From positions 806,001 through 870,000 of the forward strand of contig CAVXNP010000001.1 in the NCBI GenBank assembly GCA_963763305.1: 64,000 nucleotides of DNA, read 5' to 3'. Positions within the stretch are counted from its first letter, which is position 1, and the number at the start of each line of letters is the position of its first letter. This document shows positions 10,403-17,978 of this stretch, piece by piece. Below the pieces are notes generated by a model. It did not search any database and had not been told where the DNA came from. It saw nothing but the letters and a program-made list of their open reading frames with translations. The position numbers were made by a program, and so were the translations under genes. Origin of the DNA: CAVXNP01 sp963763305 (GTDB taxonomy: Bacteria; Pseudomonadota; Gammaproteobacteria; Xanthomonadales; Rhodanobacteraceae).

Positions 10403-13400
10403 ATGAAGTGGTTGAAATGGATCGGCGCGATCGTCGGGGCGTTGCTGCTTCTGCTTTGTCTGGGACTGGCCTGGCTGCTGGAAACCGGACCCGGACTGCG
10501 TTTCGCGCTGGCCCGGGCACAAGGCTTGACCGATGGCGCACTGACCGTGCGGGAAGCCGACGGCCGCCTGGCCGGACCGTTCGAACTGCACGGCGTGCGT
10601 TACCACACCGCCGATGGACTGGACGCACGTGTGGACAGCCTGCAACTGGATCTGGCGGTCTGGCCGCTACTGCGCAAGACGCTTCAGCTGCAGTCGCTGC
10701 AGGCCGACGGCATCGTGGTGGACCTGCCGCCACCGGCCGCGCCATCGAAGGACACGGCGTGGCCTTTCGCTGAACCCACCGCTGCAGGTGATCGTCGACA
10801 CCGCCCACATCGGGAGCCTGAAGATCCGTCGCGACGGCAACCCGATATTCGTATCCAACCGTCTGGACCTGGCCGGCCGCTGGACCGACCAGGGCGTGGT
10901 GATCAGGCAACTGGCGCTGCGCTCACCCGATGGCAGGGTCGACCTGCAGGGCAAGCTGGTTCTGGGCACCACCCGCCAGGGTGACGCCCATGCCCGATTC
11001 AGCTGGCAACTGGGCGGCACGACCTACACCGGCCTGCTGCAGGCGCACAGCGACGGGCAAACGACCCAGGCCGAGTTGAGCCTGACCGCACCCACCCGCG
11101 CCGGGCTGACCCTGCGCCTGGATCAGCACGGCAGCAACGCGTGGACAGCGGCACTGAAGGCGCCGGCGTTCAACCCCGCGCCGCTACTGGGCAAGGACAA
11201 TGCCCTGCGGACGCTTGCGCTGGACCTGCGTGGCCGCGGCGACCGCCGCAGCGGCGAGCTGAACGGGGCGGTGCAGTTGAACGACACCACGCTGCAGCTG
11301 CAGCCCTTGCGAGCGCGACTGAGCGATGACCTCGGCACGCTGCAGGTGCTGCAGTTGCAGGTGTCCTCGCCACAGATCAAGGGGCAACTGGCCGCCACCG
11401 GCACGGTCCGGCTGGACGCGGACCCGGTCTCGGCCCAACTCGACCTGCACTGGAACGATCTGGTACTGCCAGCGGACCTGGTCGGCCAGACCCTGGCCAG
11501 CAACGGTCAGCTCGCCTTCCGCGGCAGTGCTGCCCGGTACCAGGCGTCGGGCAAGTTGCAGCTGGGTCCGCCCGGGCAACTGGCCAACCTGGCGCTGCAA
11601 CTGGAAGGCGACCGTCAACGAATCGCCCTGCACACGCTGGACCTGCGCCAGCCACACGGTCGGCTCAGTGCCAGCGGCACGATCACGCTGCAACCGGCCA
11701 CCGGCTGGCAGCTGAAGCTGCAGGCGCAGCGGTTCGACCCGGGCCAGTTGCTCGCGGGCTGGGACGGCTCGCTGGATGCGCAGCTGTCCACTCGCGGCAG
11801 CCTCGGCGCCAAGGGTCCGGATGTCACCCTGGCCATCGCCAGCCTGCGCGGGCGGCTGCGTGGCAAGCCAGTGCACGGTCAGGGTACGTTGCACCTGTCG
11901 CCACAGCAGGTGGTCGATGGCACCCTGGATCTGTCCTCCGACGGCAACAGCGTCCACGTGGAAGGCACGCCCGGGCCCCGCAACGACCTTCGCGTGCGAC
12001 TGGCGCTCGACCGGTTGCAGCAATGGCTGCCGATGGCGGACGGCAGCCTGCACGGCACCGCCCACCTGCAGGGACGCTGGCGCACCCTGGGCGTGGACGC
12101 CGATCTGCGCGGCAGCGCCCTGGCCTGGCAGCAGCAGCGCATCGGCGCGCTGCGGCTGACAGCGCACATTCCTGACATCACCGTGCCCGAGGGCGACGTG
12201 CGCATCCACGCACGGCAGGCGCTGCTGGCCGGCCTGAGCTTTGGCGACATCCAGTTGCGCGCCGGCGGCAAGCGCACCGATCACCAGTTGCGGCTGACCG
12301 CGCGGGGCGCGCAGCTGGATGCCCAGCTGGCTCTGGACGGCTCGCTCAAGAGTGGCCGCTGGACCGGCACATTGACCACCCTGAGACTGGACCCGCAAGG
12401 TCTGCCCGCATGGCGCCTGCTGCAACCGGCACAGCTGGCCTACCAGGCCGGCACGCTGCGACTCGACGACGTCTGCCTGACCGCAGGTGACCCGCGCATC
12501 TGCCTGCAGGGCAAGCGCGAGGCGTCCGGGGCGATCGACGCGAGCTACCGGCTGCAAGCCCTGCCGATCGCGATGCTGCTCGATGCCAGCGGCTACGGCG
12601 AACTGCCGCTGCGTGCGGACGGCACCCTGCACGGCGACGGCGACATCCAGCGCGGTGCGGACGGTGCGCTGGCGATCAACGGTTCGCTGCGCTCGGCGCA
12701 AGGGAGCGTCACCTACACGCGCGAGGCGGAACGGCCGTTGCTGGCCTGGCACGGCCTGGTGGCCGAGGCCGAAGTGGCCTCGGGCCGGCAGCAGCTGAGC
12801 CTGAGCGCCGACCTGCAGCAGGGTGGCCGCTTGCAGGGCCACGCCACGTTGAGCGGCAGCGACCAGGCGCTCGATGGCGAGCTCACGGTCCACTTGAACG
12901 ATTTGGCCCCGCTGGAGCTGGCAACCGCGGAACTGGCCAATGTCCGTGGCTCGCTCGATGCCCGGTTCGGTCTGGGCGGCACCCTGGCGCAACCGCAACT
13001 CGATGGTCAGGCCAGCCTGCGCGGGTTCGCCGCGGAGGTGCCACGACTGGGACTGACACTGACCAACGGCACCCTGACCGCAAGCACCCAGGGCGGGCAA
13101 CAATTCGCCTTGCAGGGACAGGTGCAGTCGGGCAAGGGCACGCTGGCAATCGGTGGTGAAGCGGGGCTGGGGCCACAAGCGCAGACCCGGGTCACGCTTG
13201 AGGGCAAACAGGTGACCGTGGCCGACATTCCAGCGGCCCGTGTGGTGCTGTCACCGCAGCTGACCCTCGCGCAATCGCAGAAGGGGATCGACGTCACCGG
13301 CTCGGTGGCCGTGGACAGCGCCGAAGTGAACCTGGACCGCCTGCGTGGCGTCACCGGCGGCGACAACGTGAAGGTGGTCCAGTCCTCCTCGGACGTGGTG

Positions 13401-14171
13401 GTGGTCGATCGCAAGCAACAGGACCTGGCCAAGGACCAGCTGCCGTTGACCGCCACGGTCAAGGTGGACCTGGGCAAGCACACCCATGTGGCAGGCATGG
13501 GGCTGGATGGCAGCCTGCAAGGCAGCCTGACCGTCAACAACAGGCCCGGGCGCCCGCCGACCGGCCAGGGGCAGATCACCGTCGATGGTACCTACAAGGC
13601 CTACGGCCAGGATCTGGTGATCCAGCACGGCAAACTGCTGTTCGCCAGCACGCCGCTGGACAATCCCGGGCTGAACATCCGTGCCGTGCGCAAGCTCAAC
13701 CCGAACGCGACGGTCGACCAGGGCCAGGAGGTCGGCCTGCTGATCACCGGCACCGCGCAGAACCCGAACCTGACGGTGTTCTCCAACCCGGTGATGGAGC
13801 AGTCCGACGCGCTGTCCTACCTGGTCACCGGCAAGCCGCTGTCGCAGGTCAACAGCGGTGAGGGCAGTACGGTCAATGCGGCCGCGCAGGCGCTGGGCTC
13901 GGCCGCGGGCAACCTGCTGGCCAAGCGGATCGGCTCGCGCCTGGGGTTCGACGAGATCGGCGTCTCCAGCAGCCAGGCGCTGGGCGGCACCTCGGCGTTC
14001 ACCATCGGCAAGTACCTGTCGCCGCGGCTGTACCTCAGCTACGGCGTGGGCCTGTTCGAGCCCGGCCAGGTGATCACCCTGCGCTACCGGCTCAGCCAGC
14101 GATGGAGCCTGGAGGCACAGGACGCCACCACCTTCAACCGGGCCAGCCTGAACTACCGCATCGAGCGCTGA
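10403..14171 (+). CDS. tamB: Translocation and assembly module inner-membrane protein TamB (one frameshift)
   Basis: Very long (about 1,255 codons) AsmA/TamB-type protein. It starts MKWLKWIGAIVGALLLLLC, an N-terminal inner-membrane anchor, followed by repetitive beta-rich periplasmic sequence and the C-terminal DUF490 domain (about 13,200-14,171), with landmarks GTYKAYGQDLVIQHG, LLITGTAQNPNLT, ALSYLVTGKPLS and a final RYRLSQRWSLEA. The frame shifts by one near 10770-10785: PSKDTAWPF continues in another frame as SLNPPLQVIVDTAHIG. The sequence is clean on both sides, so one indel error is the simplest reading. TamB partners the TamA encoded just upstream and bridges the periplasm as a hydrophobic groove. 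Confidence 0.92.
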
Positions 14172-14189
14172 GCCACGCCGCGGTGGCGG

Positions 14190-14249
14190 GGTGGGCTTCA
14201 GCCCACCGGCTTCTCTTCTGCTGCGTTGGCTGGTGGGCTCAAGCCCACC
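14190..14249. repeat. Dispersed palindromic repeat, two hairpin units
   Basis: Two copies of the GTGGGCTTCAGCCCACC-type palindrome (14191-14207, and 14232-14249 with the centre CTCAAG) are separated by about 25 bases. It lies just after the tamB stop, at the left end of a 366-base gap before the KGG-repeat array, and may work as a transcript-end hairpin. The rest of that gap holds the sigma-54-type promoter listed separately. Confidence 0.7.
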
Positions 14250-14466
14250 CAACCGCCACCCTCGGCCACCCTGCACCACGGTCGCTGCGGGGGATCTGAC
14301 GTGCGCGAAGCGCGACCGAACAGGAGCAGATGCGCGGTTGAGCGGCGCTGGCGATCCGTGCAGCAGGCACCCGCCTGGCCCTGTAGAAGTTTCCGCGTAC
14401 TTGCCTTTTTTCAGGGCCTGGGCGCTGGCCACGGAGCCCACTCCGCAGTGCACCGCGCCGTGCGCG

Positions 14467-14484
14467 CTGGCATCCGCATTGCAA
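14467..14484 (+). promoter_or_regulatory. Sigma-54-type (-24/-12) promoter before the first KGG gene
   Basis: CTGGCATCCGCATTGCAA fits the RpoN consensus TGGCAC-N5-TTGCA: the invariant GG (14469-14470) and GC (14481-14482) have exactly ten bases between them. Transcription would start near 14494. A stem-loop (GTCCGA 14496-14501 with TCGGAC 14511-14516) would sit at the very 5' end of the transcript. The same arrangement occurs before the gene at 15575, which supports it. No enhancer-binding-protein site was identified. Confidence 0.6.
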
Positions 14485-14537
14485 CGCCCCTGCTTGTCCG
14501 ATGTGACGGGTCGGACGTTCCAACGGAGAAAGCACAG

Positions 14538-14723
14538 ATGAGCCGGCAACAAACCCCAAGCACCCCAACCAACCAAGGCAACACCCGCAAGGCATCCTCG
14601 CGCGACGGCACCCAGGGCAGCCTCAGCGTACGTGAAGCTGGCCGCAAGGGCGGACAGCGCGTGCGCGAGCTGATCAGTCGCGGTCGCCAGGCCGAGCAGC
14701 GCGAGAACGCACAGCGCCAGTAG
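14538..14723 (+). CDS. KGG-motif stress protein, minimal form (0 repeat units)
   Basis: 61-residue, very hydrophilic protein and the first gene of the array, with ACGGAG upstream of the ATG. After a Ser/Thr/Gln/Asn-rich leader it carries SLSVREAGRKGGQRVRELI, a single KGG core followed by the amphipathic cap found at the end of all array members. It lacks the 20-residue repeat seen in later genes. The KGG motif belongs to the GsiB/con-10-like stress family, thought to be disordered hydrophilins that protect against desiccation, acid or heat. Function is inferred from the family. The gene is preceded by a sigma-54-type promoter and followed after 33 bases by a paralogue. Confidence 0.8.
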   Translation: MSRQQTPSTPTNQGNTRKASSRDGTQGSLSVREAGRKGGQRVRELISRGRQAEQRENAQRQ

Positions 14724-14756
14724 CGCGCATCCCTTCCAGCAACCGGAGGATCCGAT

Positions 14757-14948
14757 ATGGCAAACCAGAAGAACGATCGACAGCACGATACCCGCCAGGC
14801 TGGCGGGCGCGATCAGGGCGACATGACCGTACGCGAGGCCGGTCACAAGGGCGGCGAGATCGGCGGCCACAAGGGCGGCCAGCGCGTGCGTGAACTGATC
14901 GAGGAAGGCCGCGAGGCCGAGCGCGAGGACCAGCGGCGCGGACACTGA
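14757..14948 (+). CDS. KGG-motif stress protein (two KGG cores, no full repeat)
   Basis: 63 residues. The leader (Gln/Asp/Arg-rich) ends DQGDMTVREAGHKGGEIGG, then HKGGQRVRELIEEGREAE forms the cap. The two KGG cores are only eight residues apart, so the EQLGPEGYSEL part of the full repeat is missing here. GGAGG lies before the ATG. It is co-oriented with its neighbours and probably cotranscribed with the gene at 14538. A protective, non-enzymatic role is inferred from the GsiB-like family; there is no predicted membrane segment or signal peptide. Confidence 0.8.
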   Translation: MANQKNDRQHDTRQAGGRDQGDMTVREAGHKGGEIGGHKGGQRVRELIEEGREAEREDQRRGH

Positions 14949-14989
14949 GCCGACTGGCAACACCTGTTTCCACAACCACGGAGCACACC

Positions 14990-15187
14990 ATGGCATCGAA
15001 CAAAGACAGCCAGCACGACAAGGGCGACATGACCGTGCGGGAAGCCGGCCAGAAAGGCGGCCACAAGGGCGGCGAGATCCGCAAGGAACAGCTCGGGCCC
15101 GAAGGCTACTCGGAACTGGGCCACAAAGGCGGCGAGCGCGTGCGCGATCTGATCGACAAGGGCAAGCGCGAAGAGGGCCAGGAATAG
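14990..15187 (+). CDS. KGG-repeat stress protein, one repeat unit
   Basis: 65 residues. The pattern is leader, DKGDMTVREAG, then QKGGHKGGEIRKEQLGPEGY (one repeat with a four-residue QKGG insertion), then the cap GHKGGERVRDLIDKGK. It is the first member of the array with the complete EQLGPEGYSEL segment. ACGGAG precedes the start after a short spacer. It probably closes the first transcript, because a 387-base gap with a new promoter follows. Cytoplasmic and disordered by composition (Gly, Lys, Glu-rich, no Cys or Trp). Confidence 0.82.
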   Translation: MASNKDSQHDKGDMTVREAGQKGGHKGGEIRKEQLGPEGYSELGHKGGERVRDLIDKGKREEGQE

Positions 15188-15472
15188 TCCCAGCCGTCAC
15201 TGCGTCTTCCTGCGGGTCGGGTGCCTTCGGGTCCCGGCCCGTTTCGTTTGCATGGGTCGCTGCTGCTACCAGCACGAACGCCTGCGACGTCGGCGAGCCT
15301 TCTGACCGGTCGGGCCCATCTACGGCGACGTCGCATCCAGCTCCTCTCGCAGCAGAGCGCCGCTGCGCACACGTGCGCCCGGTGCCCTGAAAAGCTTTCC
15401 CCGGGTTCCAGAAATTTCAGCAGACGCCCAGCACAAACCCCCTCTGCGGCGCGCTGTAGAGCGCTTTTTTCG

Positions 15473-15490
15473 TTGGCATCGGCTTTGCAA
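15473..15490 (+). promoter_or_regulatory. Second sigma-54-type promoter inside the KGG array
   Basis: TTGGCATCGGCTTTGCAA has GG (15475-15476) and GC (15487-15488) with the ten-base spacing of RpoN promoters, and is close in sequence to the box at 14467. Transcription would start near 15500, where a stem-loop forms (TGCCCGG 15499-15505 with CCGGGCA 15512-15518), mirroring the first promoter. It lies in the 387-base gap (15188-15574) between the third and fourth KGG genes; I see no other feature in that gap. Confidence 0.6.
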
Positions 15491-15574
15491 CCCTTGGGTG
15501 CCCGGCGCAGTCCGGGCAGTTCCACCCACGTGCGCAGCGCACACGCGGCGCGCACATCCAAGCGGAGGCAGAAC

Positions 15575-15763
15575 ATGAGCGGTAACCAGAACATGGCCGG
15601 CGACAAGAACCAGCGCGACGTCGATCGCGGCACCAGCAACGGTGAAGGCGACATGTCCGTTCGCGAGGCCGGTCACCTCGGTGGCGAAAAAGGCGGGCAA
15701 CGCGTCCGCGAGCTGATCGAGGAAGGCCGCGAGGCCGAACGCAAGCATGGCGACCGCGACTGA
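15575..15763 (+). CDS. KGG-motif stress protein, short form
   Basis: 62 residues. An Asn/Gln/Asp-rich leader is followed by EGDMSVREAGHLGGEKGGQR and VRELIEEGREAE. The first core has decayed to HLGG and the second is EKGG, so like the first two genes it has the cap but no full 20-residue repeat. GCGGAGG lies eight bases before the ATG. It is the first gene after the second sigma-54-type promoter and should be the lead gene of the second transcript (15575-17852). Confidence 0.8.
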   Translation: MSGNQNMAGDKNQRDVDRGTSNGEGDMSVREAGHLGGEKGGQRVRELIEEGREAERKHGDRD

Positions 15764-15836
15764 CAGCGGCGCCCTCCCCAAGGTGGCCCCCCACATCGGC
15801 CACCGTTCCCCCAAACCAAACCACGGAGGTATTCCC

Positions 15837-16067
15837 ATGGCCCAGAACGACCACACCGACAAGGGCAACATGAGCGTCCGCGAAGCCGGCCACAAGGGCG
15901 GCGAGATCCGCAAGGAACAGCTGGGTCCGGAAGGCTACTCGGAAATCGGCAAGAAGGGTGGCGAAGCCCGCAAGGAAGAACTCGGCCACGAAGGTTATTC
16001 CGAGCTCGGTCAGAAGGGCGGGCATCGGGTCCGCGATCTGGTCAACAAGGGCAAGGAATCGGAGTGA
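15837..16067 (+). CDS. KGG-repeat stress protein, two repeat units
   Basis: 76 residues starting at 15837, chosen because GGAGGT precedes it; the longer in-frame extension upstream overlaps the previous stop region and lacks a ribosome site. Structure: leader with DKGNMSVREAG, unit 1 GHKGGEIRKEQLGPEGYSEI, unit 2 GKKGGEARKEELGHEGYSEL, then the cap GQKGGHRVRDLVNKGKESE. The last repeat before the cap uses the EELGHEGYSEL variant, as in the genes at 16780, 16998 and 17502, so unit identity depends on position. Confidence 0.83.
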   Translation: MAQNDHTDKGNMSVREAGHKGGEIRKEQLGPEGYSEIGKKGGEARKEELGHEGYSELGQKGGHRVRDLVNKGKESE

Positions 16068-16174
16068 TCCGTTGCCCGGCCAGGCCCGGTCGTCCAGGCG
16101 ATTGACGGCACGGCCGCTTACCGCCTGCCGGCTTCCTGCCGGCAGGCCCAACCCACTGGAAACGGAGACTGACA

Positions 16175-16480
16175 ATGGCGAACAACCAGCAGAACAACAC
16201 CGACAAGGGCGACATGAGCGTGCGCGAGGCCGGCCACAAGGGCGGCGAGACCCGCAAGGAGCAGCTGGGTCCCGAGGGCTATTCCGACCTGGGCCACAAG
16301 GGCGTTGAAACCCTGCGTGACGAGCGCGGCCCGGACGCCATGTCGGAGATCGGTCACGAGGGTGGCGAGACGCGCAAGCAGCAGCTCGGCCCGGAAGGCT
16401 ATTCGGAACTGGGACACAAGGGCGGCGAACGCGTCCGTGACCTGGTCAACAAGGGCAAGGAATCCGAAGGCGACCGGTAA
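16175..16480 (+). CDS. KGG-repeat stress protein, three repeat units (one degenerate)
   Basis: 101 residues, with ACGGAG before the ATG. Unit 1 is GHKGGETRKEQLGPEGYSDL. Unit 2 has diverged (GHKGVETLRDERGPDAMSEI, losing the second KGG glycine and the GYS motif). Unit 3 is GHEGGETRKQQLGPEGYSEL, and the cap GHKGGERVRDLVNKGKESEG follows. The degenerate middle unit shows that units evolve separately after duplication. Same leader (DKGDMSVREAG) as its neighbours. Probably in the transcript that begins before 15575. Confidence 0.83.
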   Translation: MANNQQNNTDKGDMSVREAGHKGGETRKEQLGPEGYSDLGHKGVETLRDERGPDAMSEIGHEGGETRKQQLGPEGYSELGHKGGERVRDLVNKGKESEGDR

Positions 16481-16527
16481 GCATCGCTCGCCTCTGACGA
16501 ATCCAAGCCACAACCTGGAGGCAGATC

Positions 16528-16734
16528 ATGACAAGAGGTGTCGGCGGCAATTCGCCCGCCAACGTGCAGAAGTTCCTGCAAGGGGTCGATTACCCGGCCA
16601 ACAAGCAGCAACTCGTCGAGAAGGCACGCGACAACGATGCGCCCGACGAGGTCATGCAGACCATCCGCAAGCTGCCCGAGCAGGACTACGGCGGTCCGCA
16701 GGACGTCATGAAGGGCTACGGCGAGATCGAGTGA
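16528..16734 (+). CDS. DUF2795-family small protein within the KGG array
   Basis: 68 residues, with CTGGAGG before the ATG. It is unrelated to the KGG genes on either side: SPANVQKFLQGVDYPANKQQ and EKARDNDAPDEVMQTIRKLP match the DUF2795 pattern (a small helical domain, V.K.LKG.DYPA.K..L...A...GA...V...L..LP). The family has no assigned biochemical function; it often occurs with stress proteins, and its insertion between KGG paralogues suggests shared regulation. No transmembrane segment or signal. Confidence 0.75.
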   Translation: MTRGVGGNSPANVQKFLQGVDYPANKQQLVEKARDNDAPDEVMQTIRKLPEQDYGGPQDVMKGYGEIE

Positions 16735-16779
16735 CCGGCCACCGCCGGTCGTCCACGAACACCATCAATGGAGCTACCC

Positions 16780-16962
16780 ATGAGCAATGACAACAAGCAG
16801 GACAAGGGCGACATGAGCGTCCGTGAAGCCGGCCACAAGGGCGGCGAGGCACGCAAGGAAGAGCTGGGCCACGAAGGCTATTCGGAGCTCGGCAAGAAAG
16901 GCGGGGAGCGCGTGCGCGATCTCGTCAACGAAGGCAAGGAGTCCGAGGACCGGGGCCGCTGA
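16780..16962 (+). CDS. KGG-repeat stress protein, one repeat unit
   Basis: 60 residues from the ATG at 16780; GGAG (16770-16773) sits at ribosome-site distance, whereas the in-frame ATG at 16768 overlaps it. Leader DKGDMSVREAG, one unit GHKGGEARKEELGHEGYSEL, then the cap GKKGGERVRDLVNEGKESED. The single unit is the pre-cap variant, so this gene looks like a larger member with the outer units removed, or the ancestral short form. Confidence 0.82.
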   Translation: MSNDNKQDKGDMSVREAGHKGGEARKEELGHEGYSELGKKGGERVRDLVNEGKESEDRGR

Positions 16963-16997
16963 GCCGGCCGATCCCCCAGCAAGAAGAGAGGTGAACC

Positions 16998-17291
16998 ATG
17001 AGCAATCGCGACAACAAACAGGGCGACATGTCCGTACGCGAGGCCGGCCACAAGGGCGGCGAAATCCGCAAGGAGCAGCTCGGGCCGGAGGGCTACTCGG
17101 AGATGGGCCACAAGGGTGGCGAGACCCGCAAGGAACAGCTGGGGCCTGAGGGCTATTCGGCCATCGGCAAGAAGGGTGGCGAAGCGCGCAAGGACGAACT
17201 GGGCCACGAGGGCTATTCCGAGCTTGGCCACAAGGGCGGCGAGCGCGTCCGCGACCTGGTCAACAAGGGCAAGCAGTCCGAGGGCGAGTAA
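16998..17291 (+). CDS. KGG-repeat stress protein, three repeat units
   Basis: 97 residues, AGAGAGGTG before the ATG. Units: GHKGGEIRKEQLGPEGYSEM, GHKGGETRKEQLGPEGYSAI, GKKGGEARKDELGHEGYSEL, then the cap GHKGGERVRDLVNKGKQSEG. Adjacent units are close at protein level but differ at many third codon positions, so the amino-acid pattern appears to be under selection. It most resembles the next gene (17502), which has one further unit. Confidence 0.84.
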   Translation: MSNRDNKQGDMSVREAGHKGGEIRKEQLGPEGYSEMGHKGGETRKEQLGPEGYSAIGKKGGEARKDELGHEGYSELGHKGGERVRDLVNKGKQSEGE

Positions 17292-17501
17292 GACCCGCCC
17301 CCGGCGCTGCAGCGGCGCGCTGCGGTGCGTCCCCCGGCGGTGACCGTCGTCCGCGCGATCCGGAGTCCTGCCCGTGCGCCGTGGCCAAGCCCGCGCACCT
17401 GCCTCACGGCAAGATTCTCCGGCACGGACGCGGCCCGCCGGACCATCACCAACGCGAGCCGGCACGACAACCGGCTGGCTCCCCACATCGAGAGGTGACG
17501 C

Positions 17502-17852
17502 ATGAACAAGCAGAACCACGACAAAGGCGACATGAGCGTTCGCGAGGCCGGCCACATGGGTGGCGAGGTCCGCAAGGAGCAGCTGGGTCCGGAAGGCTAT
17601 TCGGACATGGGCCACAAGGGTGGCGAGACCCGCAAGGAGCAACTGGGTACCGAGGGCTATTCGGAGATGGGCCACAAGGGCGGCGAAACCCGCAAGGAGC
17701 AGCTCGGCCCGGAGGGCTACTCCGCCCTGGGCAAGAAAGGCGGTGACGCGCGCAAGGAGGAACTGGGCCACGAAGGCTATTCCGAACTCGGCCACAAGGG
17801 TGGCGAGCGCGTCCGCGACCTGGTGAACAAGGGCAAGCAGTCCGAGGACTGA
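17502..17852 (+). CDS. KGG-repeat stress protein, four repeat units
   Basis: 116 residues, the longest and last member of the array, with GAGAGGTG before the ATG. Units: GHMGGEVRKEQLGPEGYSDM, GHKGGETRKEQLGTEGYSEM, GHKGGETRKEQLGPEGYSAL, GKKGGDARKEELGHEGYSEL, then the cap GHKGGERVRDLVNKGKQSED. A 210-base gap separates it from the previous gene; I see only weak promoter-like sequence there. Hydrophilic, Cys- and Trp-free composition and the GsiB-like motif point to a disordered protective protein; the target of protection is unknown. Confidence 0.84.
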   Translation: MNKQNHDKGDMSVREAGHMGGEVRKEQLGPEGYSDMGHKGGETRKEQLGTEGYSEMGHKGGETRKEQLGPEGYSALGKKGGDARKEELGHEGYSELGHKGGERVRDLVNKGKQSED

Positions 17853-17865
17853 CGCCCGACGCCAG

Positions 17866-17927
17866 CCCGCACGGCCGATGCCGTGCGGGAGCGCCGCGGC
17901 AGGACCCGCCCGGGGCTGCCGCGGCGC
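17866..17927. terminator. Two strong hairpins between convergent genes
   Basis: The first hairpin has ten-base arms (CCCGCACGGC 17866-17875, GCCGTGCGGG 17880-17889) and a four-base loop. The second has twelve-base arms (17891-17902 and 17916-17927). Neither is followed by a clear T-run, but the position between the converging KGG array and murD2 fits a two-way transcript end. Confidence 0.5.
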
Positions 17928-17978
17928 AGCCTTGTCCGGCGCCCGCGCCGGTTACCTCGGTGCCGACGCCGCAGTCGC

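Noticed and set aside
11184..13178. 664-codon minus-strand open frame opposite tamB
   Set aside because: Low-complexity Gln/Ala/Arg composition and an exact shadow of tamB.
17421..17434. Possible third sigma-54 box (GGCACGGACGCGGC) before the four-unit KGG gene
   Set aside because: GG and GC spacing fits, but the TTGC half is missing (CGGC) and such matches are frequent in GC-rich DNA.
14538..17852. KGG array as a CRISPR or DNA satellite
   Set aside because: Repeats are in-frame codons with third-position variation and separate start and ribosome sites, so they are coding.
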